64,000 bases of DNA from Alopecurus myosuroides (Eukaryota > Streptophyta > Magnoliopsida > Poales > Poaceae). The notes under the pieces are model-generated. The model was not told where the DNA came from. It was given only the letters and a program-made list of their open reading frames with translations, and made no database searches. Shown piece by piece: positions 44,931 to 56,758 of the stretch; positions within the stretch are counted from its first letter, which is position 1, and every line of letters starts with the position of its first letter. The stretch is from NCBI GenBank assembly GCA_028641055.1, contig CM054062.1, positions 187,115,958-187,179,957 of the forward strand, written 5' to 3'. The translations under genes were made by a program, and so were the position numbers.

Positions 44931-47900
44931 AAATCTTATGTTGGAACTGTCGCGGATTGGGTAATGTCGCGGCAGTTCGAGCGCTTCTGGATGTTTTGAG
45001 GCGTTAAAACCCCGAGGTGGTGTTCTTGTCGGAGACCCACCTTGACTTATATCCGGATGAGTGCTTGCGTAGAAGAATGCTTATGGAGTTTGCAATAGTA
45101 CAAGGAAGTGATGGAAGAAGTGGAGGTGTTATGATGTTATGGAAAAGAGAGGTTAATTTAACTCAAATTTATGCACACCCCAACTATATTGACATTAAGA
45201 TTGAGGACGAGAGTCAGAAAATTTGGAGAATGACAGGGATGTATGGAGAGGCTAGGTGGAGAGACAAACATTTGACATGGGACAGAATCCGTGCGATTAA
45301 TGGTCAGAGTAATTTGCCATGGCTACTTATTGGTGATATGAATGAAACTTTATATAGGCATGAGAAGGAGGGCGGTAGACCAAGACCACAAAGATATATG
45401 AAAGCTTTTCATGACGTTATTGAGGAGTGTGGCCTTCATGATCTAGGATTTGTTGGAGACATATTTACATGGCACAGAGGAGGTATTCGAGAGAGGTTTA
45501 GCAAATTCTAATTGGTTGCAACTTTATGAAAACGCGGCGATTCAACATCTTGAGTACAACCATTCTGATCACCGTCCTATTCTTCTTGATACTGAATTTT
45601 ATGCCGTACCAAATCTTCAACAGCAAGGTAAACCACTAATGTTTGAGGATAAATTGTTTAAAGCGGAGAGTTTCAGGGATGTTTTTCAGAAATCGTGGGA
45701 GGAGGCAGGTGCTGGTCGTTCACCGATCGACGTACTCGGCCGCCTGAAGGCCATGCATGGTGGGCTTCATCGGTGGGATCAATCCATCCTTAGGCAGCCC
45801 AAGAGGAGATTACGGAGGGCCCAGCGGGAGTTGGAGCAAATTATGAGAGGCCCAATGAATCATGATAGCGAATTTAGGAAGTTCGAACTAGCTCATTTAA
45901 TTGAAAATTTGCTGGAACAGGAGGAGATCAAATGGAATCAGCGGGCCAGGGTAAATTGGCTTAATAATGGTGATAGGAATACGACATATTTTCATAGGTT
46001 CGCTTCAGCAAGGAAAAAGAGGAATTATATCGAAAGGATTAAGAACCAGGATGGTGATTTTGTGGAAGGTACAGAGGATTTGAATCCGATTATTCAATCA
46101 TATTTTACTAACCTTTTTTCTTCTAAGGTTGATTATATAGATCCGGCTTTCTTACAGAAAATTGTTCCACGAGTAACAGATGATATGAATGAAAGACTCA
46201 TGGCCCCTTTTTCAGAAGAAGATGTGAAGAAGGCGGTTTTTAGTATTGGAGACCTAAAAGCCCCGGGATCAGATGGCTTGCATGCAATTTTCTATAAAAA
46301 GTTTTGGCATATTGTGGGAGGTGATATTACATATGCAGTATTGCAAGCTATTAATGAGAGAGTCATACCTGTTGGGTGGAATGAAACAGTGATTGTCCTA
46401 ATTCCGAAGATTGAGAACCCTGAAGAGGTATCACAATTCCGACCTATATCTCTTTGCAATGTGGTATACAAAATCATATCAAAATTAATTGCATCGAGAT
46501 TGAAAGTTATTCTCCCGGATATTATTTCTCCGACACAGAGTGCCTTTGTTCCTGGAAGATTAGTTACTGATAATGTCTTAGTTTCTTATGAGTGCATCCA
46601 TAAAATAAAGAATAAAAGGAAAGGGAGAACAGGTATTTGTGCGGTGAAACTTGACATGCATAAAGCATATGATAGAGTCGAGTGGACTTTTCTCCGCAAT
46701 ATGTTGAAGCAAATTGGGTTTCATGAGCAATGGATTGAGTTGGTTATGGCTTGTGTTACTTCTGTCACTTAAGCTGTCAGATTTAATTCTCAAATGACAG
46801 AGGGGTTTATCCCTACGGGAGGGATCCGATAGGGTGATCCATTCTCACCGTATTTGTTCTTGCTTTGTGCGGAAGGTTTATAAAGTTGTTTGCTGCATGA
46901 AGAGGAGGTTCGTCGTATAGAAGGGATAAATGTGTGCAGAAATGCACCATTAGTTTCACACCTATTATTTGCTGATGATTCTTTAATTGTCTTAAAGGCA
47001 GATTCTTTTAATGCAACATCATTGCAGCGGGTTCTTGATGATTATTGTGCGAATTCAGGACAATTGGTTAGTGTGGCTAAATCCAGCATCTTCTTCAGTC
47101 CAAATACAGATGTTGACTTGAGAGTTCAAATATGTAATATTTTACATATAAACACAGAGGCCCTTTCTGATAAATACTTGGGGTTACCAGCATTAGTGGG
47201 AGCGGATAGAAGTGATTGCTTCTTACATTTTGTTGAAAGGATAATGCAAAGAACTAGAGGTTGGAAGGAGAAGAAGTTATCAATTGGAGGGAAAGAAATT
47301 TTGTTGAAGGTTGTTGCTCAATCAATCCCGGTATATGCAATGTCAGTTTTTCAATTACCAAAAAAATATGTGCAAAAAGCTAACTGATGTTATAGCCCAA
47401 TTTTGGTGGGGTGATGATGATCAAGGGAAGAAAATGCATTGGTATGCTTGGTGGAAGTTGTGTTTTCCGAAAGGTGAAGGAGGGATAGGGTTTCGAGATC
47501 TTCATTCTTTCAATCTTGCGATGCTTGCTAAACAGGTGTGGAGGTTAATTTCAAATCCAGATTCTCTTTGTGCTAGGATCCTAAAAGCTAAATACTACCC
47601 AACAGGAGATATTTCGATGGCGGTGCGAAGGCAGGTAGCTCTTTTACTTGGCAAAGTTTAGTGGCAGGGATCCAAACTTTCAAGCGTGGCTACATCTGGC
47701 GAGTTGGGAGTGGTAACTGAATTAATATATGGTCTGATCCGTGGATACCTCAAAGTGAGAATCGAAGAGTTACTACTCTTAGGGGTCTTGCTCTAGTAAC
47801 TACCGTTGATGAGTTGATTAATCCAATGGGATCAAGAGTTGATTAATAGCATTTTTAATGGGATGGATGCTCACAGAATTCTACAAATACCTCTAAACAT

Positions 47901-49026
47901 CTATGCGTTTGATGATTTTATTGCCTGGAATGAAAATCGCAATGGGATTTTTACTGTTCGTTCAGCATATCATTTGGAATGGAGGCATCAATATAATGGT
48001 CAGATTTGTCGATCTTTGATTCAAGGTACGGCTATTAATAATCCCATTTGGAAAATATTGTGGAATCTGAAAGTGTCGGCCAAGTTTAAGATATTTTGTT
48101 GGCGGATTATGCATGGTATACTGCCTTTAAAATCAATTATATTTAATAGACATATCGGGGATTCAGACCAATTTCCTCTCTGTAACTTACATGTGGAGGA
48201 TATTCTACATATGTTTTTCCAATGTGACGCCGCAGTGAGTGTTTGGCGGGAGCTGGGTATCTTGTCCAGGATTCTAGATGCTATACAAGTTGGCCGATCA
48301 GGTGCGGTGGTTCTTGCGGAGATTTTGAAAATTACTAATACAACCGTTCAGGGTTACTCGACGTTGAATGTGCAGGAACCGGTGGCGACGGGGTGCTGGT
48401 ATATTTGGTGGTTACGACGACGGCGTACACATGGAGAAACCACACCTCCTGCTCACCAGTGTGCTGTCTCTATTAGAGCAATAACAACGAACAATGCAGT
48501 TTCAAAGAATTCTATTCAGGTAATGGTGAAACGTGGGTGGACGAAACCAAGATCGAATGCTTGGAAGTTAAATGTTGATGCGAATTTTAATGAGGAGGAT
48601 AGATCGGGTGTATATGGAGCAGTTATTAGAGATGATCATGGAGGTTTTATTGCAGCATCTTCTCATTATATTCCATATGTCCCCTCTGTTGCTACAACAG
48701 AAGCATTAGCAATGAAATATGGGTTACAGCTTGCGCTTCAAAGGGGTGCTAATATAATTGAAGCTGAGTATGATTCAATGGAAGTGATCCAATATTGTTT
48801 AGGTGAGGAAGAATTGTGGAATGAAGCAACAACAATTTATGCTGAATGTATTACAAGTGCGGGAGCTATTGGAGAAGTTGAATTCAATCATTGCATGAGA
48901 TATTGCAATACGGTGGCGCATGAACTAGCTAGGGTTTCTTTTATCTCGAAAAATTCATGTAATTGGGTCGATGAACCCCCTAGTTTTCTTTTGCAACCTC
49001 TCCTAGATGATGTAACTATTATTTGA
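44927..49026 (+). pseudogene. LINE ORF2: endonuclease, reverse transcriptase, RNase H
   Basis: Starts MKILCWNCRGLGN, an apurinic-type endonuclease opening, with FLSETH, LLIGDMNE and later NHSDHRPIL as endonuclease landmarks. The RT has LKAPGSDGLHAIFYKKFW, NVVYKIISKLIASRLK, KLDMHKAYDRVEW and the catalytic LLFADDSLIV (about 46965). A zinc-binding region (FKIFCWRIMHGILPLK) and a C-terminal RNase H (NVDANFNEEDRSGVYGAVIR, EYDSMEVIQYCL) follow, the RNase H being usual in plant L1 lineages. Breaks: TAA near 45006, a frameshift near 45500, stops at 46770-46772 and near 46830 and 46880, and a frameshift near 47370 and again before 47839. Confidence 0.9.
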
Positions 49027-49160
49027 ATTTGGGGCAGCAAGTTTCTTACGCACTCATTTCCTTACCGGGGTACCGAAAGGAACTGGAAGATTTTTAATGA
49101 CGCGGCTTGCTTGCTTAATATAGTGTTTTTATTTTCAAAAAAAAAGTGTGGCATTTTCGT

Positions 49161-49345
49161 TTACAACAAGTAGCTGCTTTATGCTTGCCTCAAACCAAAA
49201 CAAAAAAAAAGCTTCTTCATGCCTATTTTCTCTCTCTTTCTGTTCCTCTCTCTCGGTGGTTCAACAACGTTATGTTTTGAGAAGGTTGACGTTGTCTCAG
49301 ATACAATGGAGATTTTTTAACTAAAACTTCGGGAAAGCTTCCACG
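49161..49345. other. spacer after the LINE
   Basis: Short pyrimidine-rich sequence with CTCTCT runs. It may be the 5' UTR of the LINE remnant that follows. Confidence 0.3.
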
Positions 49346-49860
49346 ATGGCAGGGGATCAAGCATCATCGTGTGGCACCGCTGGATAGTCGGATCTGGAAA
49401 CTATGATGGCTGGGTTGGGGCTTCCTAGGGATGAATTGGATGTGATCTATGAAGAGCGGGTTCCGATCCAAGAAGAGGACACACGCTGGACGACATTGGC
49501 TCGTGTTTCATAAAAAAAGAGTTTTATCATTATTGGTTCAGGGAGAACATGCATTTTACATGGGACCTAGCAAAGTACATGTCGATCAGGCCTATTGAAG
49601 ATAATATATTCGACATGCAAATTCACTGCCTTGGCGAGTATGAGAAAGTTACTGAAGGAGGTCCTTGGGTTTTCAACGTGTTTTGATATCGCATGTTATG
49701 GATTTATGAAGTCGTCATCGATAGAACTAAAACACGATAAAGATCTAGATTCAGGTACACGACCTTCCGGATGGGTACCGAGGCATGGTTTCGTCCCTTG
49801 CTGCCAAAGTAGGTTAATTCATGGTGGAAGAGCCTGCTTCACATGATTTCATAGAAACCT
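49346..49860 (+). pseudogene. remnant of another LINE ORF1 (DUF4283)
   Basis: From the ATG at 49346 the plus strand reads in shifting frames LGLPRDELDVIYEERVPIQE, then EDTRWTTLARV, FTWDLAKYMS, IHCLGEYEKVTEGGPWVF. This is the DUF4283 module of plant LINE ORF1 proteins, different from the copy at 43714. Multiple stops and indels. ORF2 is missing: an A-rich stretch at about 49970-49995 may be the tail of an internally deleted copy. Confidence 0.6.
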
Positions 49861-50100
49861 TCTTTTGTGCTATGGTGGAGGTTGATGTCCGGAAGCCCCT
49901 GATATGGGTGGTATTATTGTCTTTCCTAGTTACTTTTGTTTAGTCTTGTTTTGGTTGCTTGTTTTCTCTAAAATAAAAAACACAGCAAAAAAAGAATTTC
50001 ATATTTTATTTTTATCTTGTTTCGTTAGCTTGTCTTTATTTTCATCTTGTTACTATGTCTAGCTCTACTCATTTTATTATGTCACATGAGGCCTAGATTC

Positions 50101-50342
50101 TTACTTTCAAACAAAGAGGCAGAGAAAGTTTGAAATATGCTTGGGATAGAATTTCTGAGACACATCAAAGATATTACCTATGCTTGATATAAGTGTTTTA
50201 CTTAGATGTTTCTACTTTGGGATTTATGGTTGGTGTAAGCATCCTTTGGATATTATAGTAGAAGAAAACTTCTTGGAATATGAGGAAACAAAGGCTCTAA
50301 ATGTTATAAAAGGATTGGTTGATTTTCTTGCAAATGATTAAA
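50101..50342 (+). pseudogene. Gypsy gag fragment (tentative)
   Basis: Frames on plus give FKQRGRESLKYAWDRISETH and then YFGIYGWCKHPLDIIVEENF followed by LEYEETKALNVIKGLVDFLA, ending at a TAA. The ordering of ESL-AW-R and the Ala/Leu helix resembles plant Gypsy gag. Stops are present, and the fragment is isolated. Low-certainty assignment. Confidence 0.4.
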
Positions 50343-50721
50343 ACAAAATTGATGGTATAACTGATATATTTGATAAAATAGAAAAACTTTAAGCAACCTA
50401 AATCAAAAACAAGTGGACAACTCTAACGCCCGGGGTTTTTCCCAAATTAAAATTGTGTGTTTTCTTTTCCGCGTCATGGCATCATGCATCTCATGCATTT
50501 AAAAGTGACAAACTGTTTAAAATTCACCAACTCCTATTTTTTCTAAAAAACTTGTTTGATGCATCAATCTAATTTTTTTTTAATACTGCCAAACTAATTT
50601 CTGAAAAATAATAAAACAAACCATAACAAAAAAAATGTTTCGAGGGAGAGAAAGAGAAGCCCAGCCGCAACATCCCAGCTGGGTCATTTCGGCCCATCTA
50701 AGGCCGAAACCCATCAAGAAA
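50343..50721. other. unassigned AT-rich sequence
   Basis: Begins near TAACGCCCGGGGTTTTTCCC (about 50423), which resembles an LTR start. A purine-rich stretch at about 50640-50665 precedes the integrase fragment. No gene. Confidence 0.3.
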
Positions 50722-51509
50722 TCTGATGATGTGACTGCTAGAAACTTCATCATTGACATAGTCATGAGATACATCGTCCCATATAGCATAATCACGGATA
50801 ATAGGACTAACTTTGAAATTGGAGAACTGACAAAATATTGTCGGCAGATGGGAATTCGCCTCGATCTCGCATCGGTGGCACACCCACAATCCAATGGCCA
50901 GGTTGAACGTATGAATAGTTCGATCTTGCAACGAATACGCCCAAGACTCGAAACTCCTGTTCATAGAGCTGCTTGAGCATGGGTAGAAGAACTACCTTCT
51001 TTGCTTTGGAGCATAAGAACAACACCAAATAGATCAACGGGGCAGACGCCTTTTCTCCTGGTTTATGATACAGAAGCAGTGCTTCCAACGGACGTGATCC
51101 ATGATAGCCTGGAGTGCAGGCATACGATGAGACGGATGCCGAAAGTGCGCGACAAGATGCCGTCGATCTTTTAGAAGAGGAACGAGAGCTTGTGCTACAT
51201 AAATCCGCCATTTCTTAGCAGGGTTTGCGGCGATATCATAGCCGGAAAATCAAACATCGCTCTTTTAAGGAAGGCTATTTAGTGCTAAGGTTGGTGCAAG
51301 AAAGAAAGCACAAGTTAGCCCCAATCTGGAAAGGACCGCTTGCCATTAACAAAGCTATGAAAAATGGGTCATACTACCTTTTAAATATTCAGGACATTGA
51401 AGATGACCCAAAAAATTCGAATCAAAAGAGAAAAAGAAGCATAGATGTAGAGCAAGGAGAGACAAACAGGCCCTGGAGCATCCAGCAGTTACGTCCTTTC
51501 TATACCTAG
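50722..51509 (+). pseudogene. Gypsy integrase, C-terminal part
   Basis: Reads SIITDNRTNFEIGELTKYCR (catalytic D), then ASVAHPQSNGQVERMNSSIL (catalytic E in QVERMN), then WVEELPSLLWSIRTTPNRST and TPFLLVYDTEAVLPTDV. These are the order and motifs of plant Ty3/Gypsy integrases of the Tat-type, followed by a C-terminal part (LVQERKHKLAPIWKGPLAIN) ending at a TAG. Stops at about 50976 and 51173 and a frame change near 51215 show decay. The first catalytic D and everything upstream are missing. An antisense gene downstream, as in Tat elements, supports the assignment. Confidence 0.78.
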
Positions 51510-51833
51510 TCAAATTCTATGTAAACATTATTGAGTTCATGAAATAAAGTTGTCGAAAATGCATGCAATTTTTTGTGTGTCTTTACTATTCAAAGCATGT
51601 TCCACTTTTTTATATTTCCCAATGATCTTTCAATTTGCTTCGATGTTAACCCGAATTTTTCCTGTGTGCTCGGAGTTATAAAACTGAATTCTTTCAGCCT
51701 AAAAAGGGTACAGAACACCAGATTGTGTCTGCGTGCCTGGAGTTCATATTCTTAAACTCCTTATTTTCCTAAGTATTATATGATTGTTTGTTTTGCTGGG
51801 TCACTTGATCTAGTAAGTAAAGTGCCAAAGAAT
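51510..51833. other. Gypsy spacer after integrase
   Basis: AT-rich, no frame of note. The sequence resumes at 56486 after the solo LTR. Confidence 0.4.
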
Positions 51834-54800
51834 TGTCGCACCCGGACTTCTAAAGAATACTCGCCGTTCCGTTGAACAGTAGTAGATTGGATTACGGGGC
51901 TTACCGGCACCCGTGTCCTCTTACGAGTAGGCCAACACACGTATGTGTGACAACCAACCCCTATCTGTTCATCGTCGACGTAAACTATCCCATAGAAATC
52001 AGGATACTACCATTGACGTACTTCATACCATACACACATGGTACGTCAACGGCTTGTAACAGAATGATAGCACAACATATCTCTAAGACACAAAATATTG
52101 AAATAAGTTGCAAATAGCTCTCACTAGAGCAGAGATAGCAAATACAATCATCCAGAGGACACATGTCCCAACATAACATCATTACATCTCAGAGGAAGCA
52201 TTCAAAGGGGTCTGAGTACAGACAAATCCAAATAGGCTTAAGAAGCCGGAAACTGAAATAAAGACGGAGCGCATCCACGTAGTCTCGGATCCTGCCCGGG
52301 TCCGCTAACTACTCGTCAGCAGCCTCGTCAAACTCCACGTAGTAGCCGTCACCTGGATCCTCGTAAGCGTAGTCTGCGGAAACCACAGCCCCAAAGGGGT
52401 CAGTACATAGACGTACTGGCAAGCAAGACTCACAGTTCACCAAAGTGTAACCCGTCAACACCAAGCACAGATGCCTTGGGTTCAACGGAAGAAAGGGGAT
52501 ATAAAGGATGCTGCAACTGGTTGCGCTAACCAACTACAGAGATTCTACCACTTCCGGCTAACAGAAAGAAGATAAGATCGAGTATTGTAACCAACTGAAA
52601 GATAACTTCAAACAAACCCATCCTGGATCTCGCCCCTTATCCAAAGAAGCAATCCGAGGATAACTCACACAGTTGGATTAAAGGTGAATCAAGTTGTTGT
52701 GTCAATAATCCTATTACTAGTCAAGTTGTTAATCATTGGGTGTGAGATTGTGAATCATTAGGTTTAAGTTGTCATGAGTACTTGTTAGCCAGTACTTTCA
52801 CCAAGTTAACCATAATCGCGGAAAACATGGCTTCTCGAGAAGATTATCCCTGCAGGGTTGCACCAATTTGGCCGTACACGTATGAATAACCCGCCAGATG
52901 GGATGCCTCCCACCAAGCGGGGCACTCAACACAACTCAACTCTTCTTCGCATCAAGCCCAAAGCACCTTGGGCGCACGGCTAATCAAGCCCCGAAGAAAA
53001 GGGACCCTCATAGCACTCTAAGACCGTGTCCCCCTATATGCGGACTACAAAAGTTCCACCCTGCGCTGGGCTCGCAAAAACATGCATGCGGCAAATGGAA
53101 AACACGAACTAAATGAGGCGATTTGGACGAGATGCGAATCGAATCAAATTGAGGGGGGCGCCCATACTCGCTTCCCACATGCGGGTAGTGCGCTCATCAT
53201 GGATCAGTAGACAAGACCCTTTTCCTATTAGGGTCGACACTAGCAGGCCTCAAAACCACACAGGGCCTCCTGCCGGTGCCTTATCATCAAATTATTATTA
53301 ACAATAACATTAGCATGATTGATTGATTAAACATCGAGCCCCCAGAACATAATGAAAATATAGTAACTGAAAGTAACGGGTAACAGACTCGAGCAAAACA
53401 ACCTAAGCATGCTAGTAAGACACTGGCTCAATCAATAGGGTGGTAGGAGTGGTGGTGAGGCAATATCAGGGTTAAATGATTCATGTGATAGGTTCGTAAC
53501 AGAACAACTACTACTAAGGCTAGCAGAAAAGAACAACGGAAAGTATCGGTAACCAATGTTGAAAGGAACACGGTGGTTCATGTGAGTGATAACTTGCCTG
53601 CAAACTCAGCAGCCGGGTACTGAGCTAGATCCTCAGAAGGGGTGTCGTAAAGATCGTCGGTCTCAACGTCGTCGTCTATCCGAGAAGAAGCAAACAAACA
53701 AGGCAGAAATATAAACAATCAATATCCTGGCATGGTGCACAATCATGGGATGATGCATGTCAATTTAATAGATGCATCAAAATAAACTAAGTGGCATGGT
53801 AACACAATTTAAATGGACCCCTATGCAACTTTGAGTTGCATATGAAAAAGGTCCATGAATTAAGTGGAAACAAATGATCTATAATTAATTACCATGTGAA
53901 AGTTTGCTTAGCATGATGCATGCATGGTGATAACAACAAAAATAACAACAATAGATGCAAGTGGAAAAGGAATTTTAACAAGTTGGAAATTATTTATTAA
54001 GTTTGGAAATGTTGGGTTACTTAAACATGTCACACAAGCATTTGTTGTTTTCATCAATTTAAAGTGTTCAAAACAAATAACAAAATTCATATTTGAAAAG
54101 AATACCAAATTTTAGTTGGATTACATGTTTCAAATTTTGAAATAGGAGTTAGGATGAATTTATTATGACTTAAACAATATTAAACAAGTTTTAAATGGAT
54201 TTAAAACAAGTGTGAATGGTATTTGAATTTTATTTGTTCCAAACATAACTTCAAACTCACAATTGAAAAGTTTACACTTTTCTAGTTTGAAAACATATTT
54301 TTCATGTTCAAAAATAATTTAATTTGAGCAAGTTATGATTGTTGCAAAATTTAAATGAATTAAATAAGGATTAAATTATTTAGGCAATTTAAATTATTCA
54401 AAACATGAAACAAAATTTATATTTGAAAAGGTTATTTGAAATAGCATGGAAAACATGTTTTATTTGCATTTTTTGGATTAAGAATGAATTACTTATGAAT
54501 TTTAGCAAATTGCAATTGAATTATTTGAATTCAAATTTGAATTGCATTTTGAAAATTCAAAACAGGAAACAAATGGTACCAATAGATAGAGAATTAAATT
54601 TAGATCAGTGCACATATTTTATTTTCATTATTTGGAGTTATAAAATAAAAGTTATAAGGTTTTTAAAACCAGGGACAATCTGTTAAATAAAAGGACCTTG
54701 ATTTAAAAACAGAAAGGTTCAAAAACATTTTATACGCATCAGAAAAATACCCCAGGCACTGCCAGGGGCGCCCAGGGTATCGCTGTGCTCACGTGGCTAC

Positions 54801-56480
54801 GGTGTGCCTGACAGGGGGCCCTCCCTGTCAGCACTTGGGAGAAAAAAAGGTGGGGTTTTTCCCCGTGCGAGGCCAGGGGCTCGAACCCTGAACCTCTCGC
54901 TCGTGTGCGCGCTTACTGAACCAGTGGGGTGCGTTTCGTTTCTTGTCAGTTAACCACGCGCGGACAAGTTGAGGTGTGGCTCGCGGATCTGAGTTTCTGA
55001 CGAACAGAACCAACTGCAACCTGACGGAGTTCGACAGAGGGCCGGCGGCGATCAACGGTGATGCTCGTGCTCGTGCTAGCGTTGATGGGTGGTGGCGATG
55101 TGCGCGCGTTTGCTAGCCAGAGAGGGCAGGGAGGAGGGATTGAGCACGGTGGCTGCTCACCGTCGTTTGTCGTGGGAGGCAGAGGCTCGAGGGAGCTCCC
55201 GCGGCGGCGAACGGCGTGGTCGTGGACGGCGTCGCCGATCTGCTGGATCTCCGGGGTAGCTCTGGTGTGCGATCAGAAGAGGGCGAGGAGGTGAGTCGAT
55301 TCCGGGGTTTAGGATAGTTGGTGGAGGTGAGAGGCGGCAGTGATCAACGAGGTTTCAGACGGGGCATCTCCGGCGAGCGGACAGAGGGGAAGGAAACGCG
55401 GCGAGAGAGGAAAAATGGTGGCGCCTCGAGGGGACAGGGGGGTAGCTAGGGTTAGGCGGCGCCAGGGGGGTCTAGGGGGCCTTTATAGCCCTAGGGCTTT
55501 GCTCCTGGCCGTCGCTGCGGCGTCGCTGCCGCCGTGGCAGCTCTGGATGAGCGCCGTACAGGAAGACGACGGTGGAAAACAAAACGAAGCGGTACCGGGC
55601 CGGTGTGGGTTGGGCTGCGCGCGAGGAAAGAGGTAAGGGAGTGGGCTGGATAGTTAGGTGCTGCGCGCGCTGCGGTTTTCCTTTTCTTATTTTTTTTTTG
55701 CTCTGCAGTTTTTTTTTTTGTAGCAAAGGAAAATGGAAGCAATTGATGGGTTTTTGAGTTGCTAAAATTTTGGAAAAATTCATGTGAAATTGTTAGTTCA
55801 AACTCTACCATTTGACAACTTAAGTTTTTTGAAAATTCAAATTTAGTTGTTGTTTTGCAAAATGGTTTTGAATTGGAATAGTTTGCAAATTAATTGATTA
55901 ACATTTGAAAACAACAAGCTTAATAGGGTGAACCCTATTATAAATTGGATTAAAATATTAGAATGGTTTGGTAGTTTTTCATGACTTGGATTTTGGTGCT
56001 GTTTGAATGTTTTTGGTTTGAATTTGAATAAGTTGATAATTAATGAATTAATATTGAAAACAAGGTTTTTATTAGGGTGACCCCTATTGATTAAATAGAA
56101 CAATTGTGATTATGATTTGTTTGGTACTTTTATAACTTTCAAATTAGGTGCTGTTGATGATTTGCTTTGAATTTGAAACCACATTGGAATTAATTAGTGG
56201 AAATAAAAAGCACCATCTTATTAGTTGATCAATATGGAAATAATATGAAAACAAGTGGGTTGTTTTTATTTGAGATTTTTATTTAAAATGTTGTAACAGA
56301 GCAAGTATGAAATAAAGTTTGGAAATAAGTTGAATTTCAAATGTGAAAACAATTAAGAACAGATGCAAAACAAATACTAAACAAATGCAAACAATGAAAT
56401 AAACATGATGACATGATGCAATACTTAAATAACAAGAAATCAAACATTCTAAAGGATATTTTCATACTTGGGATGTTACA
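51834..56480 (-). mobile_element. 4647-bp solo LTR related to the LARD-like element
   Basis: TG at 51834, CA at 56479-56480, flanked by the perfect target duplication AGAAT (51829-51833 and 56481-56485). Long stretches are similar to the LARD LTR, for example 52540-52870 against 31680-32010 and 52900-53340 against 32050-32490, while other parts have diverged. There is no second copy, so this is a solo LTR. On the minus strand CTATAAAGG (about 55483-55491) is a TATA box leading a GC-rich first-exon-like region (about 54990-55470). Confidence 0.92.
55482..55489 (-). promoter_or_regulatory. TATA box in the solo LTR
   Basis: CTATAAAG on the minus strand, upstream of a GC-rich UTR-like stretch, matching the position of the promoter in an LTR. 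Confidence 0.5.
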
Positions 56481-56758
56481 AGAATGATCCATGATTCCGA
56501 GATTCGACTGATTGGTTATTTAACCCGGTCACTCGGCGTGAAGATTTCATACTTTCGAATCACTTAAACACTAAAAAAATCAAAGCATACAAACCAGAAA
56601 GCTTAGAAGAAAGGGAGATAAATTTTAAACTTGCAAAGTTGTTCAATTGGAAAAGGATAATCTTATTTATACAAAATAAAGAATGCATTACATATGAATA
56701 TTACATCATAGAAGTAAGTAATGCATTCTATTGGCTTCCAGCATTGCAGGGCTTGGAC
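56481..56758 (-). other. 3' flank of the antisense gene
   Basis: AT-rich, probably the 3' UTR of the antisense gene. It is the continuation of the sequence at 51833 across the solo LTR. Confidence 0.4.

Larger units (their letters stand above)
43395..49143 (+). mobile_element. full-length L1-type LINE, inactivated
   Basis: Flanked by a 17-bp target duplication with one mismatch: AAGTGCGGCATTTTCGT (43378-43394) and AAGTGTGGCATTTTCGT (49144-49160). It ends in an A run (about 49138-49145) and holds a 5' UTR, ORF1 and ORF2 in order. ORF1 ends and ORF2 begins in the overlap ATGA (44927-44930). Several stops and frameshifts in both frames make it inactive, but it spans about 5.75 kb, the full plant LINE length. 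Confidence 0.93.

Noticed and set aside
50635..50976. Gene starting at the ATG at 50635
   Set aside because: The first 25 codons come from unrelated purine-rich DNA. The rest is truncated Gypsy integrase.
55058..55636. Gly/Arg-rich plus-strand frames near 55058-55636
   Set aside because: They are opposite to the GC-rich leader of the solo LTR, with no domain.
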